In this document: one piece after another, positions 25,183 through 35,210 of the stretch
How positions within the stretch are numbered: position 1 is the stretch's first letter
How the letters are laid out: each line of letters begins with the position of its first letter
Source of the DNA: CAZSBB01 sp964605235
Lineage (GTDB): Bacteria > Planctomycetota > Phycisphaerae > Phycisphaerales > Phycisphaeraceae
Reading direction: 5' to 3'
Assembly: GCA_964605235.1 (NCBI GenBank)
Contig: CAZSBB010000028.1
Span: 29,404 to 93,403 of the forward strand
Length of the DNA stretch: 64,000 nt
Program-made: the position numbers and the translations under genes
The notes under the pieces: generated by a model
What the model saw: only the letters and a program-made list of their open reading frames with translations
Told to the model about the DNA's origin: nothing
Database searches by the model: none

Positions 25183-27839
25183 ACCTCGCCGGCGCGGGGG
25201 TGCTGTTGCTGCTGGCGCTCGCGGGCGCGGCGGCACACGCCGACACAACCAGCCCACCCTGGCTGGAGGGCTATGCGGCGCGCTTCGAGTTGCAGATCAC
25301 CGGTCCCGCCGACCGGGCGGTATGTCAATCCGCGCTCGCCACCCTGCCCACGGGGGGACTCTGCCGCGCGGATGCCGGGGACATCACGGTGCAGACCCCC
25401 GATGGCAAAGTGCTGCCGGTCACCATCCTTTCGCACACGCCGGGGCAGCACACGATCATTCAGTTTCCCCGGCAGGCGGGGATTTACCGCTATTTCGCCA
25501 GCGTGGGGCATCCCACCGCGGTCGGTGAACGCGGGCCGGGTCTGCCCGAGGGCCTGACGCTGGAGATTCGTCAGTGGGACAACCTGCCCATGGACGACTG
25601 GCCGCAGATGCGCGATGGACTGGCCAAAGCGCCCCTGCTCGACAGCTTTCAGGTGGCGGAGATCATTCAGTCCTCCAATCCCGCGCGGCCGAGCGATCCG
25701 CTGAACTTCTCGGCCTCGTACCGGGGCTATCTGCGCATCGACCAGGCGGGCCCCTATCGCTTTCTGGTCAACAGCGACGACGCCGCCTTCCTGTTCATTG
25801 ATGACTTTCTCGTCTGTCAGCGTCCGGGCCAGAACCTCCCGCTGCGGGGCCAGGTGTCCGTGGCCGACACCGGCGGCGTGATTGAGCTGACCAAAGGCGT
25901 GCATCGCATCGAAGTCCATCATGCGGTGAGCAATCGCAACTCGGCGTACGGCCTGTGCGCGTTGATGTGGTTTCCCCAGGGCCAGAAAGGCGAGCGGCAA
26001 CGCTGGGAACTGGTGGATAAAGAGCACTTTGTGCAGGCGGATCATGCCCGGGTGGCGCGGGTGCAGTTTGCGGCGGAGCGTCCCGGGGCGATTTTCGCGC
26101 ATGGATTGGATGATTCGCTGACCACGCAGACGGGCATGAAGCTGTATCTCGTGCGGTTTGCCGCCCATGCCGACCCACTGCCCAGCGACGAACAACTGCA
26201 CTGGGACTTCGGCGACGGGCAGATCGGCGTTGGGCGCCAGCCGCTGCATGTCTACTTCACCGCCGGCGACTTCACGGTCAAGCTCCGCGTGGGCGACGCC
26301 GGCCCGGTGTTTCAGCAGCGCGTGCATGTCTGGCCCAGCCCGGGCAAGACCAGCCCGTTTTCCCCGGGCAATGTGGTGGAATGGTTTGCCGCCCAGAATT
26401 GGCGCCAGGGCGAGCTGGACCGGGTGTACCAGATGTTCGACTTCCTGCTCATCTGCGACTACGCCCAGCGCTGGCCGTTGATGGCGCAGGTCACCGCCTA
26501 TCTGCTCGAACAGAATGACAGCGACCCGCAACTCCGCGCGGACTTGTACAACGCCCGCATTGAAGCCCTGGGGCAGATCGGCCAGGCCAATGAAGCGCTG
26601 CAGGCGGCGGATCAGGCGATCGAACAATTCGCCCGGCTGCCGACCCAGCGGCTGACCCTGCAACTCGCCAAAGCCCGGGTGCTGCATCGCCAGCTGCGCG
26701 ACCTGGGCCGCGCGGGGCAACTGTATGAAGCCATCATTGCCGAGCATCGTCGCCTGGATGATCCGCAACTGCGTCTGGCCGCCATCCGCTGGGGCGATGT
26801 CTGCTCCGACGCCGGCGACCAGAGTCAGGCGGCGCGCTGCTATCGCCTGGCGCAGACCCTCGGCGGCAGTGCCTACCAGACCACCGCGGTCACCGAAGCC
26901 ATCAGCCGCGGGGCGCAGATGCGGGTGATCGAACAGACGCTCAACAAAGGCGATCTGCGGCAGACCATCGACCTGCTGCGCAAGCTGGAAATGCGGCAGC
27001 CCGAGCAGAAACTCAGCGGCCTATACCGCCTGATCGCCGGCGAAACCGCGCGGCTGACCGGCCGGCATGAAGACGCGCTGACCGATTATGAAGCGCTGCT
27101 GCGCATGACCCAGTGGGCCGGGTATCACGACCGCGCGACCTTCGGCATCGCCGACACCTATCGGCGGAAAACCGACCTGTCGCGCGCCCAGCAATGGCTC
27201 GACACCCTGCGCCAGACCTATCCCAACTACGGCGTCAAGGAGCAGCTCGATCAATACGCCAGCCTGCTCAAGCTCGCCACCGAACGTCAGGGACAGGGCG
27301 TCTGGCCCATGCAGGCGGTCACGGATGACTTCGAGCCGCGCGACGGCAAACCGCATGGCCCGATCGGGGTTTATCGCGTCGCGCCGGGGCTGGGGCTGGC
27401 GGGCGCCACCATCGGACTGATGGACAACCACGGGAAATACATCGGCTACATGGATTACGAATTGCCGCTGCGCAATCTCGTGCCCGGCGGGTGGTACTGG
27501 GTCGAAATGTGGTACCGCGAATCCCTGCTGCAGTCCCGGCATCGTTACTACGCCCATATTCACACCTACCTGCAGGATGAAGCGGGCAAAATGCATGACG
27601 GCTTCCACAACGAAGGCACGATGTACTTCCAACGCACCTATGGCCAGTGGCGGAAGTTCGGCTTCATGCACACCGCCCCGCCCACCGTCGACGGCAAACT
27701 GTCTTTTTCCCTTCGGCATAGCTGGGGCGACATCGAAGTGGACGGCCTGAGCATTCGCCGGGTCACCGACGCCCAGCATGCCGCCCTGTTCAATTTCATC
27801 GAAGGCGCCGGCCAGGAAACGGAGCCCAGCGATGAGTAA
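25149..27839 (+). CDS. Exported PA14-PKD-TPR protein with C-terminal beta-sandwich
   Basis: 896 aa from a GTG at 25149, which lies inside the previous gene (34-nt overlap) and is followed by a good signal peptide (LNLAGAGVLLLLALAGAAAHA, about 12-32). Domains in order: a PA14-like domain near 185-276 (GYLRIDQAGPYRFLVNSDD, VIELTKGVHRIEVHH), a PKD fold near 348-396 (LHWDFGDGQ, YFTAGDFTVKLRVGD), TPR-like helices about 415-715, and a final carbohydrate-binding-like sandwich. PA14 and PKD bind sugars or space domains outside the cell, while TPR helices make protein contacts. A role as a large extracellular adaptor is inferred. No catalytic residues are recognised. Confidence 0.75.
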   Translation: MEVAHHIRAALNLAGAGVLLLLALAGAAAHADTTSPPWLEGYAARFELQITGPADRAVCQSALATLPTGGLCRADAGDITVQTPDGKVLPVTILSHTPGQHTIIQFPRQAGIYRYFASVGHPTAVGERGPGLPEGLTLEIRQWDNLPMDDWPQMRDGLAKAPLLDSFQVAEIIQSSNPARPSDPLNFSASYRGYLRIDQAGPYRFLVNSDDAAFLFIDDFLVCQRPGQNLPLRGQVSVADTGGVIELTKGVHRIEVHHAVSNRNSAYGLCALMWFPQGQKGERQRWELVDKEHFVQADHARVARVQFAAERPGAIFAHGLDDSLTTQTGMKLYLVRFAAHADPLPSDEQLHWDFGDGQIGVGRQPLHVYFTAGDFTVKLRVGDAGPVFQQRVHVWPSPGKTSPFSPGNVVEWFAAQNWRQGELDRVYQMFDFLLICDYAQRWPLMAQVTAYLLEQNDSDPQLRADLYNARIEALGQIGQANEALQAADQAIEQFARLPTQRLTLQLAKARVLHRQLRDLGRAGQLYEAIIAEHRRLDDPQLRLAAIRWGDVCSDAGDQSQAARCYRLAQTLGGSAYQTTAVTEAISRGAQMRVIEQTLNKGDLRQTIDLLRKLEMRQPEQKLSGLYRLIAGETARLTGRHEDALTDYEALLRMTQWAGYHDRATFGIADTYRRKTDLSRAQQWLDTLRQTYPNYGVKEQLDQYASLLKLATERQGQGVWPMQAVTDDFEPRDGKPHGPIGVYRVAPGLGLAGATIGLMDNHGKYIGYMDYELPLRNLVPGGWYWVEMWYRESLLQSRHRYYAHIHTYLQDEAGKMHDGFHNEGTMYFQRTYGQWRKFGFMHTAPPTVDGKLSFSLRHSWGDIEVDGLSIRRVTDAQHAALFNFIEGAGQETEPSDE

Positions 27840-29418
27840 ACCTTTCCTGTCCAGCCTCGGCGTCCTGTTGAGTTGCTGCCTGCTGTTGCCGGTTGCGCCA
27901 GCGCCGGTCAACGCCGCGGAGATTTACTCCAACGGCACCGGCGGCGGCGACTGGGCGGACGCCAGCACCTGGCGCGGCGGTGTGGTCCCCGGCCCCAACG
28001 ACGTGGCGGTGGTGGCGCGCGAGGATGAGGTGATCTTCGCCCGCAACGATTCCGAGCAAACCACCTGCCTCGAATTGCATCTGGACCCGCGCGGCGTGCT
28101 GCGGTTCAAGCCCCGGGCGGGCAAAGTGGTCATGCAGGTCGCCGGCCCGGTGGTGTCCTATGGCGCCATTCGCATGGATGGCGCGCAAAGCGCCCAGGAT
28201 GAGATGGGGTTCCACCTGATCGCCGAGAAGCCCGAGGAACGCAAGATCACCATCAAAGAGGAAGGCCTGTTCGCGGCAACCGGCTGGCCGGACCTGCCCG
28301 AAGGTCGGCGCAACGTCACCCTGCGCGCGGGCGCGCCGCTGACGGACCAGAACCAGGCCGGCGGCGATGGCGGCGTGCTGGCGGCCGGTGATGGATGCGG
28401 CCTGGATGTGCGCCATGTGCATGTCGACAACCTGCGCCTGGCGGGCAATGAAATCGACAACACCGGCGCGGAGTTCAACGAGCGCCTGGTCATCGAGCAC
28501 AATCGCTTCACCCGCGACGCTTTGGTGACCCTGGTGCACTGCGACACGCCCACCATCACCAACAATGTCTTCCGCAAGCCCGAAGGCGGCTGGGTGCAGC
28601 CGGCGGCGATCCATCTGCACGCCTGTCCGCTGGCGGAAGTCCGCGACAATGACATCGAAGGCATGTACTACCACGGCATCCAGGGCAATCACAGTGCCGA
28701 CGGCGCCGTGCTGCGCAACCGCATCACCAAGGCCTACATCGGCCTGGTCTGGACCCATGGCAACCTGATGGCGCAGGCGCTGCAAATCAGCGGCGCCCGC
28801 CATGGCATCAGCTTCAGCCATGGCGGCGGCGCGATCGACGGCCTGCTCACCCGCAATTGCATGCTGCCGCTGATCAAGGGCAACGGCGTCCTGCAGGTCA
28901 GCAATTGGATCGATGATGGCGAACGCAGCAAACACCAGGTCAGCGTGACGCAGGGCCGACTGGAACTGCTCAACACCAACATCCAGCCCGAGCAGGTCAA
29001 GGTGGACGCCAACGCCGCCTTGCCGGAGTCTGAAACCGAAGGCGCGCTGGTGCGCAGCCGCTATTTCCTCCTCGCCGCCGTTGCAGGCGATCCGCCACCC
29101 GGCGCGCAGATCGTGGTCGAACGCAAGGATTGGCAACCCCCGCGCCCCGGAGCCCAGGATCCCAACGTCACCAACAGCCCCGCACCCTTGTCGCGCATGC
29201 GGCTGACGCCCCTGCCCGCCACCATGCGCAGCCTGATCGTCACCGCCTGGCAATATGACCTGCAACGCCAACTCGTCCCCGCGCCGGCTTATCGCGTGCG
29301 GCTGGTCAAGTCCGCCGACGATCCGACCGTGCTGCGCGAAGTGGAAGTGACGCCCAACGACCAATGGTTCCGCGCGGCGCCCAATGAGCCGCAACCCACC
29401 GTGGAGTTGCAACCGTGA
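27832..29418 (+). CDS. Exported right-handed beta-helix protein
   Basis: 528 aa from the ATG at 27832, which overlaps the previous stop by 8 nt and has GGAG upstream. A signal peptide spans about residues 1-28 (LSSLGVLLSCCLLLPVAPAP). After a G8-like lead-in (DWADASTWRGGVVPGPNDVAVV) come repeated strands with Asn and His turns (VHVDNLRLAGNEIDN, NRFTRDALVTLVHC, NNVFRKPEGGW, DNDIEGMYYHGIQGN), the mark of a parallel beta-helix as in pectate lyases. I do not see the pectate lyase metal-binding Asp set with certainty, so it may bind rather than cut. It is part of the run of exported proteins in the unit. Confidence 0.75.
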   Translation: MSKPFLSSLGVLLSCCLLLPVAPAPVNAAEIYSNGTGGGDWADASTWRGGVVPGPNDVAVVAREDEVIFARNDSEQTTCLELHLDPRGVLRFKPRAGKVVMQVAGPVVSYGAIRMDGAQSAQDEMGFHLIAEKPEERKITIKEEGLFAATGWPDLPEGRRNVTLRAGAPLTDQNQAGGDGGVLAAGDGCGLDVRHVHVDNLRLAGNEIDNTGAEFNERLVIEHNRFTRDALVTLVHCDTPTITNNVFRKPEGGWVQPAAIHLHACPLAEVRDNDIEGMYYHGIQGNHSADGAVLRNRITKAYIGLVWTHGNLMAQALQISGARHGISFSHGGGAIDGLLTRNCMLPLIKGNGVLQVSNWIDDGERSKHQVSVTQGRLELLNTNIQPEQVKVDANAALPESETEGALVRSRYFLLAAVAGDPPPGAQIVVERKDWQPPRPGAQDPNVTNSPAPLSRMRLTPLPATMRSLIVTAWQYDLQRQLVPAPAYRVRLVKSADDPTVLREVEVTPNDQWFRAAPNEPQPTVELQP

Positions 29419-30983
29419 ACTCCACGCCCATGACCTGCTTTTTACGTTTGATCCCGCTGCTGGCGTTGCTGCTGGCGCCAGGCTTTCCCGCCACCGCCCC
29501 GGCCCAGACGCGCCGCGTTGACTTTCCCCCCGCCGAGAGCAAACCCCCGCCCCCGGTCAAAGCCCCGCCCAAAACACAGGCCTCCGGCGAGGACACGGGC
29601 ATCATTCCCGACTTCGGCCCCAGCATGCGCAAAACCCAGGAGCGCACGCCCCCCCCGCCGACCAACCTCACCGTCATGTCCAAGCTCAAGTATGGCGCCA
29701 CGCTGGAGTACGTCCATCCCGACGGCACCGTGCAGAAATTCGAGCAATGGAAAAGCTATCCCGACGATGGCTATCGCCTGATGGCGGCAGTCAATGATCG
29801 CCTCAAAGACGGCAACAACTACCAGTACGACGTGCAGCCTCTGGCGGCGCCGGGCTTCGATCCCCTGCAGATTCCCCTGCTCTTCATGGCGGGCGACTAT
29901 GACTTCGTCTTCACCGATCAGGAAGTGGCGAACCTGCGCAAGTTCCTGCTCGACGGCGGCACCATCCTGTTCAATGCGGCGCGCGGCCGGCCGGAGTTCA
30001 ACCAGGCGGTGGCGCGCGAGCTGCGCCGCATCTTCCCCGGCAAGCCGCTGATGCGCCTGTCGCTGGATCACCCGGTGTTCAACGCCCGCTATCGCGTGCA
30101 GCGCACCATGGTCATGGTCAACGGCACGCGCTTCATGCGCCCGCCCATCGTGTACAGCATGGACATCGGCACCCGCGCCGCCGCCATCCTCGTGCCCGAC
30201 GGCATGGGCGCCGCCTGGAGCAGTTCCGACTACCACCCCGCCGGCGCGCATCTCATTGGTGAATCCGCCATCCGTCTGGGCGTCAACCTCGTCGCCTATG
30301 TGCTGGGCAACACCGAGTACGGCCGATTTCTCGCCCAGGAGTTTCCGCTGTACGCCGGCCAGACCGCGCCCGGGGATGTGGTGCGTCTGGCGCTGGTCAA
30401 GTATGCCGGCAGTTGGAATGTCAACCCCGCCCTGCAGAACACGCTCCTGCAGGCGCTGCGGCAGAACACCGGCATCGATGTCGACTTCACCCCCCATGCG
30501 GTGGACCTGGAAGACCCCGCGCTGGCGGATTATCCCCTGCTGTTCATGACCGGGCACTATGACTTTCGCCTGACGCCCGAGCAGAAGCTCAACCTGGCGG
30601 ATTACCTGCGGCGCGGCGGGACGCTGCTGGCGACCAATGCCGCCGGCCTCAAGCCGTTTGATGAAGCCTTCCGCGCCCAGATGGCGCAGGTGCTCCCGCA
30701 GGCGCCCCTGCTGGACTTGCCGCCGTCGCATGAAATGCTTGCCTCCGGCTGGGCGATGATCGATCGCGTGCAATACACCCCGCCCGCCCTGCGCGACGAT
30801 CCCAACCTGGCGCAGCCCAAACTGCTGGTGGCGTTCCTCGACCAGCGCCCCGTCATCATCTACAGCCCGTTCGATTTGATGAGCGGCGTCAATCACGAAT
30901 CCAATGCGTACGCCAAAGGCCTGGTGGATGAAGACGCCACCCGCCTGGTCATTAACCTCATTGCTTACAGCCTGTCGCACTAG
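29415..30983 (+). CDS. Exported protein with two DUF4159 domains
   Basis: 522 aa from a GTG at 29415, overlapping the previous stop by 4 nt (GTGA) with GGAG upstream. A signal peptide is clear (LIPLLALLLAPGFPATAPAQT, about 11-31). After a Pro-rich linker, two copies of a flavodoxin/GATase-like DUF4159 fold follow at about 115-300 and 310-520; matching blocks are LLFMAGDYDF/LLFMTGHYDF and LRKFLLDGGTILFNAA/LADYLRRGGTLLATNAA. DUF4159 genes are standard partners of MoxR/BatA clusters in many phyla, but their function is unknown. The tandem arrangement is a visible internal duplication. The stop is 21 nt before the MoxR start. Confidence 0.9.
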   Translation: MNSTPMTCFLRLIPLLALLLAPGFPATAPAQTRRVDFPPAESKPPPPVKAPPKTQASGEDTGIIPDFGPSMRKTQERTPPPPTNLTVMSKLKYGATLEYVHPDGTVQKFEQWKSYPDDGYRLMAAVNDRLKDGNNYQYDVQPLAAPGFDPLQIPLLFMAGDYDFVFTDQEVANLRKFLLDGGTILFNAARGRPEFNQAVARELRRIFPGKPLMRLSLDHPVFNARYRVQRTMVMVNGTRFMRPPIVYSMDIGTRAAAILVPDGMGAAWSSSDYHPAGAHLIGESAIRLGVNLVAYVLGNTEYGRFLAQEFPLYAGQTAPGDVVRLALVKYAGSWNVNPALQNTLLQALRQNTGIDVDFTPHAVDLEDPALADYPLLFMTGHYDFRLTPEQKLNLADYLRRGGTLLATNAAGLKPFDEAFRAQMAQVLPQAPLLDLPPSHEMLASGWAMIDRVQYTPPALRDDPNLAQPKLLVAFLDQRPVIIYSPFDLMSGVNHESNAYAKGLVDEDATRLVINLIAYSLSH

Positions 30984-31004
30984 CCCCCCGGAGCCGAGCA
31001 TCGC

Positions 31005-32009
31005 ATGAGCACTTCCGACACCAATCCCAACATCGCCCAGGTCGCCGAGCTGGCGCGCCAACTCAAGACCGAACTGGGCAAAGTCATCGTCGGCCAGGAC
31101 AACGTGGTCCACGAGCTGATCGTCACCGTCCTGGCCGGCGGGCACAACCTGCTCGAAGGCGTGCCCGGCCTCGCCAAGACGCTGATGATCAACAGCCTCG
31201 CCCGCCTGATGGTCCTCTCCTTCAAGCGCGTGCAGTTCACCCCCGACCTCATGCCCTCGGACATCGTGGGCACCAACGTCATCGAGGAAGACCACAGCAC
31301 CGGCAAGCGCGTCACCGTGTTCGTGCGCGGCCCGATCTTCGCCAACATCATCCTCGCCGACGAAATCAACCGCACCGCCCCCAAAACCCAGGCGGCGCTG
31401 CTCCAGGCGATGCAGGAACATGAAGTCACCTCCGGCGGCACCACCTACAAGCTCGAAGAACCCTTCTTCGTGCTGGCGACCCAGAACCCCATCGACCAGG
31501 AAGGCACCTACCCGCTGCCCGAAGCTCAGAAGGACCGCTTCCTGCTCAACACATTGATCGACTATCCCGCCCGCGCGGAGGAAACCGCCATCGTCGATCG
31601 CACCACCAGCACTTCGAGCGCCCAGCTTCAGCCGGTGTGCGACGGAGCGCGCATCGTGCAGATGCAACAGCTCATCCGCAGCGTGCCGGTGTCCGCGCAT
31701 GTGACCAACTATGCCGTGGACCTCGTCCGCGCCACCCGCCCCACGCAGCCGGATGTGCCCGCGTGGGTCAAGGATCAGGTGAGCTGGGGCGCCGGGCCGC
31801 GCGCCAGCCAGGCGTTGATCCTGTGCGCCAAGTGCCATGCCGCCATTGCCGGGCGCATCAATGTCTCCTGTGATGATGTCCGCGCCATGGCGCTGCCCGT
31901 GCTGCGGCATCGTCTGCTGTGCAGCTTCCGCGCCGAAGCCGAGCACATCACCACCGATGACGTCATCCGCCGGCTGCTGCAGGAAATCCCCGAACCGAGC
32001 GATCGCTGA
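31005..32009 (+). CDS. MoxR-type AAA+ ATPase
   Basis: 334 aa, typical length for MoxR. The Walker A GVPGLAKT is at residues 52-59, Walker B IILADE at 115-120, followed by INRTAPKTQAALLQAMQE, and sensor/arginine motifs come later (ATQNPIDQEGTYPLPEAQKDRF). MoxR ATPases work as chaperones that insert metals or complete assembly of partner complexes, usually with vWA proteins of the kind encoded next. GGAG lies upstream of the ATG. The stop is only 5 nt before the DUF58 start, so the genes are co-transcribed and probably translationally coupled. Confidence 0.97.
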   Translation: MSTSDTNPNIAQVAELARQLKTELGKVIVGQDNVVHELIVTVLAGGHNLLEGVPGLAKTLMINSLARLMVLSFKRVQFTPDLMPSDIVGTNVIEEDHSTGKRVTVFVRGPIFANIILADEINRTAPKTQAALLQAMQEHEVTSGGTTYKLEEPFFVLATQNPIDQEGTYPLPEAQKDRFLLNTLIDYPARAEETAIVDRTTSTSSAQLQPVCDGARIVQMQQLIRSVPVSAHVTNYAVDLVRATRPTQPDVPAWVKDQVSWGAGPRASQALILCAKCHAAIAGRINVSCDDVRAMALPVLRHRLLCSFRAEAEHITTDDVIRRLLQEIPEPSDR

Positions 32010-32014
32010 GCATC

Positions 32015-33031
32015 ATGCCCGCACCGACCTCACCAACCTGGTTGCATAAGCTTGGGCCGGCCGCCGCCGACCTGCTGGCGAAGCTGCGCCGCACCGTGCA
32101 GCGCGGCCAACCCACGCTCACGCCCACGCTCAGCGATGACAATCCCAATCGCTACTTCGACCCGGACATCCTCGCCCGCGTCGGCTTCGATCCGCTGCTG
32201 GCGAAGCTGGTGGTCGAAGGCTTCATCGCCGGCCTGCACAAAAGCCCGTTCCACGGCGTGTCCGTCGACTTTGCCGACCACCGCGAGTACGTCCCCGGCG
32301 ATGACCTCAAGTTCATCGACTGGGCGCTCTATGCCCGCACCGATCACTACTACATCAAGCGCTTCGAGGATGAAACCAACCTCCGCTGCACCATCCTGCT
32401 CGACCACTCCGCGTCCATGGCGTTCGGCACCGGCCAACTGACCAAATGGGACTACGGCTGCTTCCTGGCGAGCTGCCTGGCGTACCTGATGCTGCGGCAA
32501 CAGGACGCGGTGGGCATGGGGCTGTTCGGCGCCCAGGCAGGCGCGCTCGTGCCCACACGGGCGCGCCGTTCGCACCTGCAGCAGCTCATGAAGGTGATGA
32601 TCGATCACGCCCCCACCGGCGAAACCAGCCTCGCCGCCAGCCTCGAACAGATCATCGCCCGGCTCAAACGGCGCGGCCTGGTCGTGGTCATCAGCGATCT
32701 CATCGACGACCCCGACGCCACCCTCGCCGCCCTGCGCCTGCTGGGGGCGCATCGCCATGAGGTCATCGTCTTCCATGTCGTTGATCCCGCCGAAGCCGAG
32801 TTCCCGTTTGAAGGCCCCACGCTGTTCCGCGACATGGAGAGCGGCGAGGAACTGGAAATCGACCCCGGCGCGGTGCGCGAGCATTACATCCAACGCCTGG
32901 GCCAACTGCATGAGTTTTACGCCAAAGGTCTGACCGACGTGGGCATTGACTACCACCGTCTCGACACCCGCCAGCGCTATGACGGGGCGCTGCGGGCTTA
33001 TCTCGACCGTCGGCGAAGGATGCGCGGCTGA
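32015..33031 (+). CDS. DUF58 vWA-like protein
   Basis: 338 aa. The N-terminal helical part is followed by the DUF58 signature DDLKFIDWALYARTDHYYIKRFEDETN and a vWA MIDAS-like DHSAS (TILLDHSASMAFG), then ISDLIDDPDA as a further metal-site strand. DUF58 proteins pair with MoxR ATPases and are thought to be recognised by them through the vWA fold. No membrane segment is seen, so it is cytoplasmic or peripheral. The stop overlaps the next ATG by one base (TGATG), a clear coupling signal. Confidence 0.95.
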   Translation: MPAPTSPTWLHKLGPAAADLLAKLRRTVQRGQPTLTPTLSDDNPNRYFDPDILARVGFDPLLAKLVVEGFIAGLHKSPFHGVSVDFADHREYVPGDDLKFIDWALYARTDHYYIKRFEDETNLRCTILLDHSASMAFGTGQLTKWDYGCFLASCLAYLMLRQQDAVGMGLFGAQAGALVPTRARRSHLQQLMKVMIDHAPTGETSLAASLEQIIARLKRRGLVVVISDLIDDPDATLAALRLLGAHRHEVIVFHVVDPAEAEFPFEGPTLFRDMESGEELEIDPGAVREHYIQRLGQLHEFYAKGLTDVGIDYHRLDTRQRYDGALRAYLDRRRRMRG

Positions 33032-35208
33032 TGATTTCGTTGCTCGCCCCGGCTGCGTTGTTGGGTTTGTCGCTGCTGGCGATCCCGGTGATCGTCCATC
33101 TGTTTCAGCCGCGGCGCGTGCGGCAAACGCCCTTCTCCTCGCTGCGCTGGTTGCACCTGACCCAGCAGCGGCTGTCGCGGCGGATTCAATGGCACCAGGT
33201 GCTGCTGTTTCTGCTCCGCGCCGGCTTCCTCACGCTGCTGGTGCTGGCGCTGGCGCAGCCGCAGTGGCGCGGCGGCGGCGGCGGTGACGACGCCAGCGCC
33301 CGGGTGGCGGAACGCTTCATCGTGATCGATCACAGCGCTTCGATGCGCTACACCGAAGCCGACGGCCGGACCCCCTTCGCCGAGGCGCTGCGGTTTGCCG
33401 AGCAACTGGTCAAACGCGGCAGCCCCGGCGACCGCACCGCCGTGCTGCTGGCGGGGGCGCGGGCGACGGTCCTGCAGCCGCTCGACGAGCACGCCGATGC
33501 CGCCGTGCCGGAGCTGCGCCAGCTCGCGCCCACGTCGGAGCCGACCAATCTTTCGGCCGCGCTGCCGCTGGTGCAATCGCTCGCCAGCAGTCGCCGGCCC
33601 GACAGCCAGATCAAGGTGTACTTCGTCACCGACCAGCAGCAACAGGCATGGGATGCCGCGGCGGTGCAGGCGTTCGCCCATCAACTGCCCGGGCCCGCCA
33701 GCGTGCATGTGATCGACGTCGGGGCTCCGGCCCCACGCAACTGCTGGATCGCCGCCACCCGCCTGCGGCCCAATCCCGCGCGGCAACAGATGACGCTGGA
33801 AGTGGACGTCGCCGCCAGCGGTGACAGCTTCAGCCGGCGGGTCCGCCTGACCAGCAGTCAATCTGAAACCGCGCTGGAACACAGCCTCGAACTCGCCCCC
33901 GGCGGCCGGCAGACCGTGCGCTTCGAACTGGCGCTGCCGCCCAGCGCCGACGCGGCGGCGACCGCGCTGCAGGTGCAGCTGGAACCGGCCGATGTGCTGC
34001 CGCAGGACGATCGTGCGTATGTGCTGACCCACGAGCCGGCGGCGCCGCGCGTGCTGCTGTTGCATGATGCAGCGCAACCGCTGGCGCCGCATCTGCCCAC
34101 CGCCCTGAAGGTGCTGGGCGCGTCCCGGCGCCGGCTGGCGCTGACCGTGCGCGACACCGCCGGCGTCACTGCTGATGAACTCGCCCACGCCGACGCCATC
34201 GTGTTGCTGCTGGGCGCGGCGCTGCGGCCGGGCCTGCAACAGGCGCTCGACGAACAGGTGCGGCAGGGCGCGGGGCTGCTGCTGTTCGCCGGTCCGGGCG
34301 CTGACGCCGCCATCGCCAATGCCGCCGGCCTGCTGCCCGCGCCTTTGGCGTCAAGTCCCGCGCCGGCTCCGGGCGCTGACGCACCGACCACCAACGTGCA
34401 CTGGCGCACCCCCGCCCTGACGCGACGGCTGGACCCGCAGGTGGGTGACGCCGGACAGGTGCGCATCACCCGCGCCTGGCGTCTGGCGCAGCCGCTGCCC
34501 GCCGGCGCGCAGGTGCTGGCGCAGCTGGATGACGGCGCGCCGCTGATCACCGCCAGCCCCCTGGAGCGCGGCCGAGTGCTCACCGTGCTGACCGACGCGG
34601 GCGATGGCTGGTGGGACCTGCCGCGCCGGGCGGTGTATCTGCCATTTATCGACGCTCTGCTCGATGAGCTGCTGGGCGCGCCGATGCCGCTGCGGGTGGA
34701 ACCGGGCGCGGCAGTCACGCTATGGCTGGACGCCCCGGCCGCTCCCGCCGGCGACGACGCCTCGCCGCCATTGCTCAGCCCGTCGGGAGAAGCCTTGGCG
34801 ACAAGCATCACGCGCGTCGGGGCGCGTTGGCGTGTGTTCCTGCCGCGCGTGGATGAGCCGGGCGTGTATCAATGGCGGGGACAGCCGGTGCTGACGGTCA
34901 ATCCCGCGTTGAGTGATGCCGACCTGACGCGGCTCGACGGCGACATGCTGGCCGCCATGTGGGAACCGCTGCCGGTGCAGGTGGTGCAGGCCCCCGCCGA
35001 GCGGGCGGCGTTGCTGGCGCAGCAAAGTCGCTTGTCGATCAGTCCGCTGCTGCTGGTGCTGGCGTGTCTGCTGTTGCTGGCGGAGATGTATCTGGTGCAC
35101 AAGCTGTGCCCGCGCATCACGCCGGTGGTGGTGACGCCGCTGGTCCGACCGGGCCGGGGCGGGCGTGGGTTTCACGGCAGCAATGTCCATCATTCGGAGG
35201 CGGTGTAA
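33031..35208 (+). CDS. BatA-like membrane protein with vWA domain
   Basis: 725 aa. The first 75 residues are the BatA (aerotolerance regulator N-terminal) domain: a membrane helix (LLAPAALLGLSLLAIPVIVHLFQ), a basic RRVRQTPFSSLRWL loop and a second helix. A vWA domain follows with MIDAS DHSAS and ITxxVD-type strands, then a long domain with beta sandwiches and a GATase-like Rossmann part (LLLFAGPGADAA), and a last membrane helix near 670-690 (LLLVLACLLLLAEMYLVH). The family helps assemble or guard envelope complexes together with MoxR. The gene overlaps the DUF58 stop by one base and ends 2 nt before the next start. Confidence 0.9.
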   Translation: MISLLAPAALLGLSLLAIPVIVHLFQPRRVRQTPFSSLRWLHLTQQRLSRRIQWHQVLLFLLRAGFLTLLVLALAQPQWRGGGGGDDASARVAERFIVIDHSASMRYTEADGRTPFAEALRFAEQLVKRGSPGDRTAVLLAGARATVLQPLDEHADAAVPELRQLAPTSEPTNLSAALPLVQSLASSRRPDSQIKVYFVTDQQQQAWDAAAVQAFAHQLPGPASVHVIDVGAPAPRNCWIAATRLRPNPARQQMTLEVDVAASGDSFSRRVRLTSSQSETALEHSLELAPGGRQTVRFELALPPSADAAATALQVQLEPADVLPQDDRAYVLTHEPAAPRVLLLHDAAQPLAPHLPTALKVLGASRRRLALTVRDTAGVTADELAHADAIVLLLGAALRPGLQQALDEQVRQGAGLLLFAGPGADAAIANAAGLLPAPLASSPAPAPGADAPTTNVHWRTPALTRRLDPQVGDAGQVRITRAWRLAQPLPAGAQVLAQLDDGAPLITASPLERGRVLTVLTDAGDGWWDLPRRAVYLPFIDALLDELLGAPMPLRVEPGAAVTLWLDAPAAPAGDDASPPLLSPSGEALATSITRVGARWRVFLPRVDEPGVYQWRGQPVLTVNPALSDADLTRLDGDMLAAMWEPLPVQVVQAPAERAALLAQQSRLSISPLLLVLACLLLLAEMYLVHKLCPRITPVVVTPLVRPGRGGRGFHGSNVHHSEAV

Positions 35209-35210
35209 GC

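Noticed and set aside
29442..31946. Very long open frame on the minus strand opposite the DUF4159 and MoxR genes
   Set aside because: High-GC codon use opens antisense frames. The plus-strand products have clear domains and motifs, whereas the antisense product has none.
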